A stretch of 64,000 nt of DNA, from positions 372,001-436,000 of the forward strand of contig NZ_JAWLPU010000001.1 of assembly GCF_036997485.1 (NCBI RefSeq), given 5' to 3'. The notes under the pieces are model-generated. The model was not told the origin of the DNA and ran no database searches. It was given only the letters and a program-made list of their open reading frames with translations. Shown here in pieces: positions 1-7,879 of this stretch; the stretch's first letter is position 1, and each line of letters opens with the position of its first letter. The stretch comes from Brachyspira pilosicoli (GTDB lineage Bacteria > Spirochaetota > Brachyspiria > Brachyspirales > Brachyspiraceae). Both the position numbers and the translations under genes were made by a program.

Positions 1-1
1 T

Positions 2-1546
2 GTAACAGATGATAAAGTGGAAGAAAAAGAATCAACTATAGAAAAAAATGAATCTAATAACGAAATAAAAAGCACTAACGAAAACATTTTTAATAAAACA
101 AGTGATATAGTAAACAATGTACTAAATAAAAAAGAAAATGAAATAGTTCTTAAAGAAAATAACGACAAACCGCAAACTTTAGAGGAAGTTGTAAAAAAAT
201 ACAATTTTGATTCTTTTGATAAATATAAAGAAGATGTAAATGAAGAACCTCAAGAAATAAAAGAAGAATTAGAAAAAATAAAAAATGATATAGAAGGAAT
301 AGAAGTAAAAACTGAAAATATAGAAACGGTAAAAGAAGAAACAACAGAACAAGTAAAAGAAGAAACTAAAAAAGAAGAAAAAGTAACATATACTAAAGGC
401 GACATATTTAAAAATAAAAAAATTACTCTTCCTACAATAATGCAGCAAAATGTTAATGAAGAGTCAAAATTTAATCAGGAAGAAATAGATAAAGCAATAG
501 AAAATGCCGCAGAAATAGATGATGATACTCCAGTAGAAGATTATCAAAACTATTCAAACAAAAAATTAAAAGAATTAGAAGAAAAAGATATAAAAATAAT
601 AGAAACTGAAGAAGAATTAAAAACTTCTACTGTTATACCTGAAATAGAGAAAAAACCTGTAGAACCATATAAAGTTCCAGAACATTCAATTGAAAATAAA
701 GAAGAAAACAAATCAAACAAGCTCATACCTATTATTGGTATTATAATTATAATATTAGGTTTGTCATTCTTAGGATTTCAATTCTTAACTTCTAAAAACG
801 ATAATAATGATGATGGTTTCTACAATGTAGTTACAAATGAAAATGTCTTAACTAATGAAAATATTAATGAAATGACAAATAATTATGATAATTTATCTGA
901 TATATCAAATATAAATGCTATCAGCAGCAATAAAAATAATGTTATAAGCAATCAGCAAAACAATAATACAAATAAGCTTATAACTAATAATAATATAGCA
1001 ACTAATAACAACATTACAACTAATAATCAAATAAATAAAATAACAAATGATAATCAATTAAAAACAAATAATACTCAAATAACAAATACAACAGCAGTAA
1101 AAACTAATATAATTAACACAAATGCCAATCCTCCAAAAGAGCCTGAATTACCTAACCCGCCTGTAATACCTGATCCGCCTACTCCGCCAGCAACGCAAAA
1201 TAATAATACTCAAAACAATACAGTTTCATATTTAGATGGTAATTTATATAAGACTCAGTGGACTGATACTTTAACTTCTATTGCCACAAAAGAGCTTGGA
1301 GATGCTAGAAAATGGCCTATGATATTTGCAGCTAATGATAATATATTTACAGACCCAGACAAAATAGTATTTAATGTAAATATAAAACTGCCTGATGATG
1401 GTAAAAAAAAAATTGAAGATATGAATGAATATGAAAAAAGAACATTATATAATGCTTACATAAAGGTTGCTGATAGATATATTGAACTTGGTAAGACTAA
1501 TATGGCTAATATAGTGAAAAATGCTGCTAATAATATCATAAAATAA
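2..1546 (+). CDS. LysM-domain single-pass membrane protein (5' partial)
   Basis: The reading frame is open to the left edge, so the gene begins outside the window; the GTG at 17 is probably internal. Counted from that GTG, residues 1-235 are a Lys/Glu-rich, probably coiled or disordered cytoplasmic part. Residues about 236-258 are one Ile/Leu-rich membrane helix. An Asn/Thr-rich low-complexity linker and a short Pro-rich stretch follow. Residues about 404-457 resemble a LysM domain of the type that has W-x-D-T-L-x-S-I-A, then K-W-P-x-I and a C-terminal L-P. LysM domains bind glycan such as peptidoglycan, so an inner-membrane anchor reaching the wall is likely. The stop overlaps the next start by one base (taATG), which suggests translational coupling. 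The exact role is unknown. Confidence 0.8.
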   Translation, partial: VTDDKVEEKESTIEKNESNNEIKSTNENIFNKTSDIVNNVLNKKENEIVLKENNDKPQTLEEVVKKYNFDSFDKYKEDVNEEPQEIKEELEKIKNDIEGIEVKTENIETVKEETTEQVKEETKKEEKVTYTKGDIFKNKKITLPTIMQQNVNEESKFNQEEIDKAIENAAEIDDDTPVEDYQNYSNKKLKELEEKDIKIIETEEELKTSTVIPEIEKKPVEPYKVPEHSIENKEENKSNKLIPIIGIIIIILGLSFLGFQFLTSKNDNNDDGFYNVVTNENVLTNENINEMTNNYDNLSDISNINAISSNKNNVISNQQNNNTNKLITNNNIATNNNITTNNQINKITNDNQLKTNNTQITNTTAVKTNIINTNANPPKEPELPNPPVIPDPPTPPATQNNNTQNNTVSYLDGNLYKTQWTDTLTSIATKELGDARKWPMIFAANDNIFTDPDKIVFNVNIKLPDDGKKKIEDMNEYEKRTLYNAYIKVADRYIELGKTNMANIVKNAANNIIK

Positions 1547-1923
1547 TGAAAAAAATCAAAAAGAAAAATGATATATTGGAATTCTCTTGTATAGGATGCG
1601 GACTATGCTGTAAAGAAAATGGATATGTGTATTTTTCTTTAGAAGATATAAAAAAAGCTTCAGAATATTTAAATATTAATCCTCTTGTATTTATAAATAA
1701 ATATCTAAAGCATAGCTACTCTCTTGAATATCATATAAAAGTTGATGAAGAAAATAAATGTCCTTTTTTAGATGAAAAAGACAAGTGTATTATTCATGAT
1801 GCCAAACCAAAACAGTGCCGCACTTTTCCTTATTGGAATGAATACATTGATAAAAATGGAAATTTAATATCTGGAAAATTTAAAAGACCTTGCCCAGGCA
1901 TTAAAACTAAAAGAAAAAAATAA
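1546..1923 (+). CDS. YkgJ-family cysteine-cluster protein
   Basis: A 125-residue protein with the family signature C15-x2-C18-x2-C21-C22 near the N-terminus. A second cluster, C-P-F-L and C-I-I-H-x(5-6)-Q-C-R-x-F-P, lies in the second half. This matches the YkgJ/UPF0153 family, which is thought to chelate zinc or iron; its biochemical role is not established. The start codon overlaps the stop of the LysM gene by one base, so the two are probably co-translated. The C-terminus is Lys-rich. Length is normal for the family. Confidence 0.85.
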   Translation: MKKIKKKNDILEFSCIGCGLCCKENGYVYFSLEDIKKASEYLNINPLVFINKYLKHSYSLEYHIKVDEENKCPFLDEKDKCIIHDAKPKQCRTFPYWNEYIDKNGNLISGKFKRPCPGIKTKRKK

Positions 1924-2014
1924 TATGAAATTTATAAAAAAATAATAGTTTTATTTTTTTATAAAATACTATATACTATTTTTATAAATTTTACATTAAG
2001 GAAAATTAATAAGT

Positions 2015-3466
2015 ATGTCTGAAGAATTAAATATTGATAAATATATAACTCTTACTTTAGATGAAATAAAAGAAATAAAAGATAATTTAATAGCACATAA
2101 TATACCATTATTTAGAATGGATAAAGAAAATAATATAATATCTTTCCCTACAGAACAGTTAAGCCTTATAGTAGACAATCCCAAATATTCTAATATAAAA
2201 TTATATGCCCCTAAAAGTTTCTCCCACTTTATAAATGAGTTTAAATTATTAAACACTAACACTGGAGCAACATACGTAGAAACAACCAAATACGTTTTTC
2301 AAACCCCAAAAGAAGCCGCAGAAGAGATGAGTAGGAAAATTTCTGAAATATCCAAAATGAGCTATAATGAAAAAGTAAATATAATTGAAACTTACAATAA
2401 AGAATTAAAAGAAATAAAAGTTGATGAAAAACATACAATTAATAGAAATACAGCTCAGCAAATAGTAGATGCAGGTAACGATGTTGGACTTATTGCTAAA
2501 GTTACTATGTTTGAGAGTATTAAAAAAATTAAAGGAAATGAGATTACACAGGATCAGGCAAAATTAGAAAATCAGGAAATTAATGATACTACTACTTCTT
2601 TGGTAAATACAATAGTTAATATGCTTTCAAAGAATTTAGAAACACAGAAAGTTTTTACAGAATTAAGAAATTTCTCTGACGGAGGCGTAATGGCCCATTC
2701 AAACAGAGTTTTTGTTTCTTATGTAAATTTTCTTGCTTTCTATAATAATCTTATAAAAAGAAGAAATTTAATACATAGCATAAGAACCTCTTTTCCTACA
2801 GTATATAAAAAATATTATGAGAATATGACTGCCTCTTCAGAAAAATACAGAATATACGAAGACTTTAGAACTCTTGAAGACTGTATTGATAATGGCATGC
2901 GTTTTGTAGAAGAAAAAGAGATGAACTTATACTCTATTGGTGCTTTGCTTCATGATATAGGAAAAGTAAAAGATTTGGATTATTTTGAGGGTGAATCTGG
3001 AAGAGACTATGAAAGAATAAAAAAACATTTATTTAATAGCTATACTCTTGTAAGTCAAACTTCTGAATATTCTCTTGAGGTTATTTTAACTGTTGCTTTG
3101 CATCATGAATATTACGGGCTTGGTTATGGACCTTATGAGCGTTTATACAAATTAAAATTAGAAAAAGTTCCTAGCTTTCAGATACCGAGGATTATGTCTT
3201 ATGAAGCTAAGGTAATAGACGATTGTGATGCTTTTGCTTATTTTCCAGCTAAAATGCTTGAGATAATAGATGTGTATGATGCTTTAATTGACCCTGCAAG
3301 AAAATATAGAGGAGGAAAAACTTTTACTCCTGAAGAAGCTCTAAACATTATGAAAGAAGATTTTATAGAAAAACATGTGAAGTTAGACCCTATACTTTAT
3401 GATGTATTTGTTGAGTTTTTAAGTAACTCTATAGAAAAAGATTTACTATCTTCTAAGCTGGAATAG
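2015..3466 (+). CDS. HD-domain (HD-GYP-like) phosphohydrolase
   Basis: A 483-residue protein. The C-terminal half carries an HD metal-binding domain: H-D-I-G-K at residues 313-317 and an H-H-E motif at 363-365, followed by a Y-D-A-L motif. The arrangement resembles HD-GYP cyclic-di-GMP phosphodiesterases, but the GYP signature reads Y-G-L-G-Y-G-P rather than D-G-x-G-Y-P. The nucleotide substrate is therefore uncertain. The N-terminal half has no domain I recognise and no signal peptide, so the protein is probably cytoplasmic. The start ATG has an AAGGA motif 11-13 bases upstream. It is the last gene before an intergenic repeat island. Members of this class commonly act in second-messenger control of motility. 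Confidence 0.8.
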   Translation: MSEELNIDKYITLTLDEIKEIKDNLIAHNIPLFRMDKENNIISFPTEQLSLIVDNPKYSNIKLYAPKSFSHFINEFKLLNTNTGATYVETTKYVFQTPKEAAEEMSRKISEISKMSYNEKVNIIETYNKELKEIKVDEKHTINRNTAQQIVDAGNDVGLIAKVTMFESIKKIKGNEITQDQAKLENQEINDTTTSLVNTIVNMLSKNLETQKVFTELRNFSDGGVMAHSNRVFVSYVNFLAFYNNLIKRRNLIHSIRTSFPTVYKKYYENMTASSEKYRIYEDFRTLEDCIDNGMRFVEEKEMNLYSIGALLHDIGKVKDLDYFEGESGRDYERIKKHLFNSYTLVSQTSEYSLEVILTVALHHEYYGLGYGPYERLYKLKLEKVPSFQIPRIMSYEAKVIDDCDAFAYFPAKMLEIIDVYDALIDPARKYRGGKTFTPEEALNIMKEDFIEKHVKLDPILYDVFVEFLSNSIEKDLLSSKLE

Positions 3467-3543
3467 ATTTATTAGTTATAAGAATTAAATCAAAAATATT
3501 TATAGTGATTTAATTTTTATTTATATAATTTTTTTGTTTTATT

Positions 3544-3810
3544 CAACTTTTTCCCGCAGCTGTGCGGTGCGGACTTCGTCAAAGAACCAAAAAGTGCGAT
3601 TGTTTTAGCTTTATATCTTTGGAATGTATAAATATAAAATAATATCTATATTTTGTATATACATAAAAAGCTGGAATTCATAAAATGCAGTTCTTTTGAT
3701 TCTTTTATATCAATACTAAGTAGGTGCTTTGCCGAAGGCACGCAGAGCGTCGGCAAAAGAAGTGGGGTGCTATCCTACGGGCACGCTTCGCAGTTGGGCT
3801 AATCCTGCAA
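3544..3810 (+). repeat. composite intergenic repeat, copy 1 (A-linker-B)
   Basis: GC-rich for this genome and without a coding frame. Module A (3544-3600) begins CAACTTTTTCCCGC and ends CCAAAAAGTGCG. An AT-rich linker of 86 bases follows. Module B (3687-3810) begins GCAGTTCTTTTG, includes AAAAGAAGTGGGG and TACGGGCACGCTTCGCAG. The same order recurs at 7.5-7.8, 21.2-21.4, 27.5-27.7 and 60.9-61.1 kb. This copy fills most of the 388-base gap between convergent genes. Nothing else is visible in the gap. Confidence 0.8.
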
Positions 3811-3854
3811 ATAATAAACTTTAAATTTTTTAGTATACAGATAAAATGAGTATG

Positions 3855-4178
3855 TTAAAACCTCAATTTCTTTTTCTTTAAAAGAAGCTCTACTAAATAT
3901 TTAAGTTCATATCTTGAATAATAGTCTTTTACCATAGTAACACCTTTTTTATTAAAAAAACTGAAATATTGATGCGTTTCTAATATGCTTATAAGAGATT
4001 TGAAATGTTCTTTATCTAATTTAAAACTATTTGAAACTTCTTCTATTGTGTATAATTTATCTTCATCTTGAAAATGTTTATTTAAAAAAATATTAGCATT
4101 CCTTGATATTATTATTTTAGAAACTATATGTCTTATAAAGAGAGTTAAAGCAAATAATATTAATAAATATTGAATCAT
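3855..4178 (-). CDS. hypothetical small membrane-anchored protein
   Basis: A 107-residue protein with one N-terminal hydrophobic helix (about residues 2-20) followed by a basic, cytoplasm-like domain ending in a Lys/Leu-rich tail. The middle part (T-I-E-E-V-S-N-S-F-K-L) could be a winged-helix-like or structural helix pair, but I do not recognise a family. Its ATG overlaps the stop of the upstream CheX gene by four bases (ATGA), so it is almost certainly co-translated with it. That makes a link to chemotaxis or flagellar control plausible but unproven. Confidence 0.65.
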   Translation of the reverse strand: MIQYLLILFALTLFIRHIVSKIIISRNANIFLNKHFQDEDKLYTIEEVSNSFKLDKEHFKSLISILETHQYFSFFNKKGVTMVKDYYSRYELKYLVELLLKKKKLRF

Positions 4179-4651
4179 GATGGAGTTTGGTTGAATATTA
4201 TTAAATTCATAAATATCTCACCAAGCTCTGTTTTATAGCATATAGAAAGTATTTTATCATTTTCTTTTTCAAGCATAGATAATTGATCACTCATTAATAT
4301 TGCAGGAGGCGTCATATCCAAATCTATATGTTTAGTAGAAAGTTCATTAATGGCAGAGCCAGCAACCATATTAACAAACTCTTTTATAGTAGAAATAAAT
4401 ATATCATCTATAACAGTAATAGATTCCATATTAAGAGCAGACGCCAATTTAAAAGCAGTAGCCTTACTCATGTTAAACATAAGTCTTCCGCTTAAATCGC
4501 CATTAATTCCAATAAAAACTATAACCCCGCCTACATGATTAGCATTTCTATGTATCTTTATGCTGCCTTTACCAACATTAGAATTAAAATAGCTCTTTAA
4601 TATAACAACTGTACCTTTACTAAAAGCATTTACAACATCTAAATCAAACAT
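4175..4651 (-). CDS. cheX: CheX-family chemotaxis phosphatase
   Basis: A 158-residue protein matching the CheC/CheX/FliY phosphatase fold. The signature E91-x-x-N94 is visible in the segment I-K-E-F-V-N-M-V-A-G-S-A; in CheX these residues promote CheY-P dephosphorylation. The single E-x-x-N motif and the length fit CheX rather than two-site CheC. Spirochaetes use CheX as their CheY-P phosphatase. The gene stands apart from other che genes in this window and is translationally coupled to a small membrane-anchored protein downstream. A second CheX-like paralogue elsewhere in the genome cannot be excluded, so the symbol is by family. Confidence 0.8.
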   Translation of the reverse strand: MFDLDVVNAFSKGTVVILKSYFNSNVGKGSIKIHRNANHVGGVIVFIGINGDLSGRLMFNMSKATAFKLASALNMESITVIDDIFISTIKEFVNMVAGSAINELSTKHIDLDMTPPAILMSDQLSMLEKENDKILSICYKTELGEIFMNLIIFNQTPS

Positions 4652-4790
4652 ATTTTATTTACCTACAATAATATTTATATATAATATATCGGAAATTAAT
4701 CAATATTTTTTTATACAAATAAACTTATATATAAATAATAGTATATTAATAATATTTAATTTATCAAGTAAAGCAATATTTTTTAAATCC

Positions 4791-4819
4791 TTGACATTAT
4801 ATAAAAATTGTAATATTAT
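4791..4819 (+). promoter_or_regulatory. sigma-70-type promoter of the threonine aldolase gene
   Basis: TTGACA at 4791-4796, a 17-base spacer and TATTAT at 4814-4819. The predicted start of transcription is near 4826, giving a leader of about 60 bases before the ATG at 4887. Confidence 0.7.
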
Positions 4820-4886
4820 ATTTTTATACCAAAACAGGTATATAAAATAAAAATAATAACTTTTATTATACATCAGGAGCAACAAT

Positions 4887-5915
4887 ATGAGAGTTTATGA
4901 TTTAAGAACGGACACAATAACAAAGCCAAGTAATGAAATGCGTAAAGCAATATATAATGCAGAATGTGGCGATGATGTTTATATGGAAGACCCTACAGTA
5001 AATAAACTTCAAGACATGGCAGCAGAAATTACAGGAAAAGAAAAAGCAATATTTGTTTCAAGCGGTACTATGGGTAATTTGATACCTTTATTAATATTAT
5101 CTTCAAAAACAAGACAGATACTTTTGGAAGAAGAATCTCATATTGTACATTATGAACTTGGAGGAGTGGCTGCATTAGCAGGTGCTTTGCCTTTGCCTGT
5201 AAAAGCTAAAAGAGGAATATTAACAAAATCTATAATAGAAGATTATTTTTCTCCACAACCTTATTATATGTCTAATGTAAATATAGTAGAAGTTGAAAAC
5301 AGTCATAATAGACATGGAGGAAGCGTATACCCAATAGAAGTTTTAAAAGAATTATATAGCTTCACAAAATCAAAAAACGTGCATATGCATATGGACGGAG
5401 CAAGGGTATTTAATGCTTCTATTGCTTCAAAGGCTTCAGTAAAAGAAATAGCTTCTAATACAGACTCTATTACATTTTGTTTATCAAAAGGACTCGGTGC
5501 GCCAATGGGAGCTATGTTATGTGGAAAAAAAGAGTTTATAGATGAGGCTTTCAAAATTAGAAAGTTAATAGGAGGAGGATTAAGACAGATTGGTTTGATG
5601 GCTGCTGCTGGAATATATGCTTTAGAAAATAATATAGAATCATTAGAAGAAGACCATATTAAAGCAAAAAAAATAGCCTCTGCTGTAATTGAATCAAAAT
5701 TGGGAGAGCTAAGTTTAGATGAAGTTGAAACTAATATTGTAATAGCAAAAACGCAAAAAAAATCAATAGAATTAGTAAATAAACTTTTGGAAAAGGGAAT
5801 AAAAGCAAGCTCTTTTGGTGATTATAAATTAAGATTTGTAACTCATAGAGATATTAGCATGAAAGAAGTTGAAGAAGCCTGTGATATAATAAAAAGTTTT
5901 AAAAATAATATTTAA
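4887..5915 (+). CDS. ltaE: low-specificity L-threonine aldolase
   Basis: A 342-residue PLP enzyme of fold type I. It cleaves L-threonine or L-allo-threonine to glycine and acetaldehyde. Recognised by the N-terminal D-L-R-T-D-T-I-T motif, the S-S-G-T-M-G-N cofactor-phosphate loop (58-64), H-M-D-G-A-R with Asp170 and the Schiff-base lysine K201 in S-K-G-L-G-A-P-M-G. Length is normal. The ATG is preceded by a clear AGGAG. It has its own promoter and appears to be monocistronic. It can supply glycine in an anaerobe. Confidence 0.93.
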   Translation: MRVYDLRTDTITKPSNEMRKAIYNAECGDDVYMEDPTVNKLQDMAAEITGKEKAIFVSSGTMGNLIPLLILSSKTRQILLEEESHIVHYELGGVAALAGALPLPVKAKRGILTKSIIEDYFSPQPYYMSNVNIVEVENSHNRHGGSVYPIEVLKELYSFTKSKNVHMHMDGARVFNASIASKASVKEIASNTDSITFCLSKGLGAPMGAMLCGKKEFIDEAFKIRKLIGGGLRQIGLMAAAGIYALENNIESLEEDHIKAKKIASAVIESKLGELSLDEVETNIVIAKTQKKSIELVNKLLEKGIKASSFGDYKLRFVTHRDISMKEVEEACDIIKSFKNNI

Positions 5916-5993
5916 AAACAATATTAAATAGAAAATAATCACAAAAACTTTAAAAAAATATTACTTTAATTATTAAAAATAATTATAAATCTA

Positions 5994-6021
5994 TTGACTT
6001 TTTAATTATTTTGAATATAAT
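5994..6021 (+). promoter_or_regulatory. promoter of the DAHP synthase leader
   Basis: TTGACT at 5994-5999, a 16-base spacer and a perfect TATAAT at 6016-6021. The expected transcription start is about 6028, only 0-2 bases before the leader-peptide ATG at 6030. No other promoter this good lies before the synthase gene. Confidence 0.75.
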
Positions 6022-6029
6022 ATATTACT

Positions 6030-6107
6030 ATGAAAGGTAATATTATTTTTAATACAAATAATTTTTTAGCTTATTACTTTAAGTCTTTTTATTATTTTGG
6101 CGTTTAA
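6030..6107 (+). CDS. putative aromatic-rich leader peptide (25 aa)
   Basis: A 25-codon frame starting at ATG 6030 and ending TAA 6105-6107. Nine of its residues are Phe or Tyr. The 12 residues F-L-A-Y-Y-F-K-S-F-Y-Y-F contain eight of them. It lies directly downstream of a strong promoter, in front of the gene for the first enzyme of aromatic amino acid synthesis, and its last codons form the 5' arm of an intrinsic terminator. This is the arrangement of pheA/pheST-type attenuation leaders. The ATG has no Shine-Dalgarno site and would be at the mRNA 5' end, so translation would be leaderless. TTT and TAT codons are common in AT-rich DNA, so chance enrichment must be considered. Confidence 0.55.
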   Translation: MKGNIIFNTNNFLAYYFKSFYYFGV

Positions 6108-6127
6108 AGCGCCAGAGTATCTTTTTT
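6093..6127 (+). terminator. intrinsic terminator / attenuator before DAHP synthase
   Basis: A 12-bp stem (6093-6104 with 6108-6119, three G-U pairs, GC-rich top GGCG/CGCC) has the triloop TAA, which is the leader-peptide stop codon. It is followed at once by the run TCTTTTTT (6120-6127). The structure stands 110 bases before the synthase start, between promoter and gene, so it should act as a conditional attenuator rather than a gene end. Confidence 0.65.
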
Positions 6128-6236
6128 AAACAACAACACATAAATACATTTTAATTAATCAAAAAAATAAAAACATTATTCTAAAATATAATGCTTAATT
6201 ATTATAAAAAATAAATAGTTTTAAGGAGAAAAAATC

Positions 6237-7280
6237 ATGATTATTGTAATGAAGGCTAATGCCAAAGAAGAACAAGTTAATAATATAACAGATAGATTAA
6301 CAAATTTAGGATTAGGTACAAACAAAATCGTAGGAGTAGACTGCACAGTTATAGGTATTGTTGGAGACACTTCAAAAGTAGATAAAGAATTAATAGCAAC
6401 ATTACCAGGTGTAGATAAAGTATTAAAAGTACAAGAACCATTCAAAAGAGCAAACAGAGCATTCAAAAAAGAAGACACTATAGTAGATGTAAGCGGAGTA
6501 AAAATAGGCGGAGAAAAACCAGTAATAATAGCAGGACCTTGTTCTGTAGAGAGCGAAGAGCAGGTAATAAATATAGCAAAAAGTGTAAAAGCATCAGGAG
6601 CTTCAATACTTAGAGGAGGGGCTTTCAAACCTAGAACTTCCCCTTATGCATTCCAAGGTTTGGCACTTGACGGACTTAAAATATTAAAGCTTGCAAAAGA
6701 AGAAGTAGGTATTCCTATAGTAAGTGAAATTGTATCTATAAGACACTTAGAAGATTTTGAAAATACTGTTGATATGATTCAAATTGGGGCAAGAAACATG
6801 CAAAACTTTGAGCTTTTAAAAGAAGTAGGTAAATTAAAAAAGCCAATACTTTTAAAAAGAGGTTTAGCTAACACTATGGAAGAGTGGCTTATGAGTGCTG
6901 AATATATATTAGATAAAGGCAATCCTAATGTAGTATTGTGTGAGAGAGGTATAAGAACATTTGAAACATACACAAGAAACACTTTCGATGTATCAGCTAT
7001 ACCAGTGATAAAGAAAATGAGCCACTTACCTGTTATAGGCGACCCTTCACATGCAAGCGGAAGAGCTTGGATGGCACTTCCTTTAACACTTGCTGCAATT
7101 TCTGCAGGTGCTGACGGCATGATTATAGAAGTACACAATGACCCAGAACATGCTTTATGCGACGGAGCACAATCTATAAGACCAGAAACATTTGCTGATG
7201 TAATGGAATCTGTTAATATGATTAGCGAAACAGTATCCAAAATAAAAGCAAAACACAACGGAAGAGTTTATACTAAATAA
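6237..7280 (+). CDS. aroF: 3-deoxy-7-phosphoheptulonate (DAHP) synthase, type I-beta
   Basis: A 347-residue enzyme that condenses phosphoenolpyruvate with erythrose 4-phosphate, the first step of the shikimate pathway. Residues about 1-70 form the ferredoxin-like regulatory domain seen in Thermotoga-type enzymes, known there to bind Tyr or Phe. The catalytic barrel follows, with the I-A-G-P-C-S-V-E-S motif, R-G-G-A-F-K-P-R-T-S-P-Y and the C-terminal G-D-P-S-H-A-S-G-R metal/substrate motif. The start has an AAGGAG site. Upstream lies a promoter, a Phe/Tyr-rich leader peptide and an intrinsic terminator, suggesting transcription attenuation in addition to allosteric control. No other shikimate genes are adjacent. 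The symbol could equally be aroG or aroA(G) in other schemes. Confidence 0.93.
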   Translation: MIIVMKANAKEEQVNNITDRLTNLGLGTNKIVGVDCTVIGIVGDTSKVDKELIATLPGVDKVLKVQEPFKRANRAFKKEDTIVDVSGVKIGGEKPVIIAGPCSVESEEQVINIAKSVKASGASILRGGAFKPRTSPYAFQGLALDGLKILKLAKEEVGIPIVSEIVSIRHLEDFENTVDMIQIGARNMQNFELLKEVGKLKKPILLKRGLANTMEEWLMSAEYILDKGNPNVVLCERGIRTFETYTRNTFDVSAIPVIKKMSHLPVIGDPSHASGRAWMALPLTLAAISAGADGMIIEVHNDPEHALCDGAQSIRPETFADVMESVNMISETVSKIKAKHNGRVYTK

Positions 7281-7312
7281 ACTATTTTAATTGAATGATA
7301 ATAAATGATAAT

Positions 7313-7350
7313 AAGCGATGATACAATATGTACTATCGCTTATTTTTTAT
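7313..7350 (+). terminator. terminator of DAHP synthase gene
   Basis: Stem arms AAGCGATG and TATCGCTT (7313-7341, with an inner TAC/GTA extension) followed by ATTTTTTAT. An almost identical 29-base copy (one difference) lies at 7826-7854 and serves rpoC on the other strand. Confidence 0.75.
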
Positions 7351-7394
7351 AATTATTTTAAAACTTTAAAAAATATTTAATATAATTCTATATT

Positions 7395-7448
7395 TGCACT
7401 TTTTGGTTCTTTGACGAAGTCCGCAGAGCGTAGCTACGGGAAAAAGAA
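7395..7448 (-). repeat. solo A module of the intergenic repeat family
   Basis: On the minus strand it starts CTTTTTCCCGTAGC, contains GCGGACTTCGTCAAAG and ends CCAAAAAGTGCA. It matches module A of copy 1 in its long-loop form. It lies 66 bases beyond the B module of copy 2 and has the same orientation. Confidence 0.75.
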
Positions 7449-7514
7449 CAATAAAATTTTACTATATACTAAAAAAATTTTTCTGATTTATCAAAATTTA
7501 TTTTTTATTATTTT

Positions 7515-7776
7515 CGGGGACTAGCCCCCCTGAGAAGCGTACCCGTAGGGTAGAACCCCCACTTCTTTTGCGACCGAAGGGAGTGCCTGTGGCGTGACCC
7601 AAAGAAGCAAAAAGACTGCATTTTTATGAAGTACAATTTATAAGTAAAAAAATACAATATATTATTTACATACTTCTTAGATATAAAACTAAAATATTTT
7701 GCACTTTTCGCAAAGCGTACCCGTAGGGTAAAAACTTTGACGAAATCCGCAGAGCGTAGCGGCGGGAAAAACTTGA
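7515..7776 (-). repeat. composite intergenic repeat, copy 2 (A-linker-B)
   Basis: Read on the minus strand: module A (7776-7701) starts CAAGTTTTTCCCGCC and ends AAAAGTGC, with a long loop that includes CGCAGAGCGTAGC-type and TACGGGTACGCTTTGCG cassettes. An 80-base AT linker follows. Module B (7620-7515) starts TGCAGTCTTTTTGCTTC and ends in a CCCC...GGGG-rich part. It lies in the 599-base gap between convergent aroF and rpoC, which also holds a solo A module and two near-identical terminators. The linker resembles that of copy 1 (TTTTAGYTTTATATCT). Confidence 0.8.
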
Positions 7777-7820
7777 AGAAAATAAACCTTATATAGAAAA
7801 TATAGTTACTTGCGTATAAA

Positions 7821-7854
7821 TAAAAAAGCGATAATACAATATGTACTATCGCTT
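7821..7854 (-). terminator. terminator of the rpoBC operon
   Basis: On the minus strand AAGCGATAGTAC ... GTATTATCGCTT forms the stem and TTTTTT follows (7827-7822). It begins 25 bases after the rpoC stop codon. It is a near-duplicate of the aroF terminator at 7313-7341. Confidence 0.8.
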
Positions 7855-7879
7855 TTTATATCATAAATATTATTTTTTA

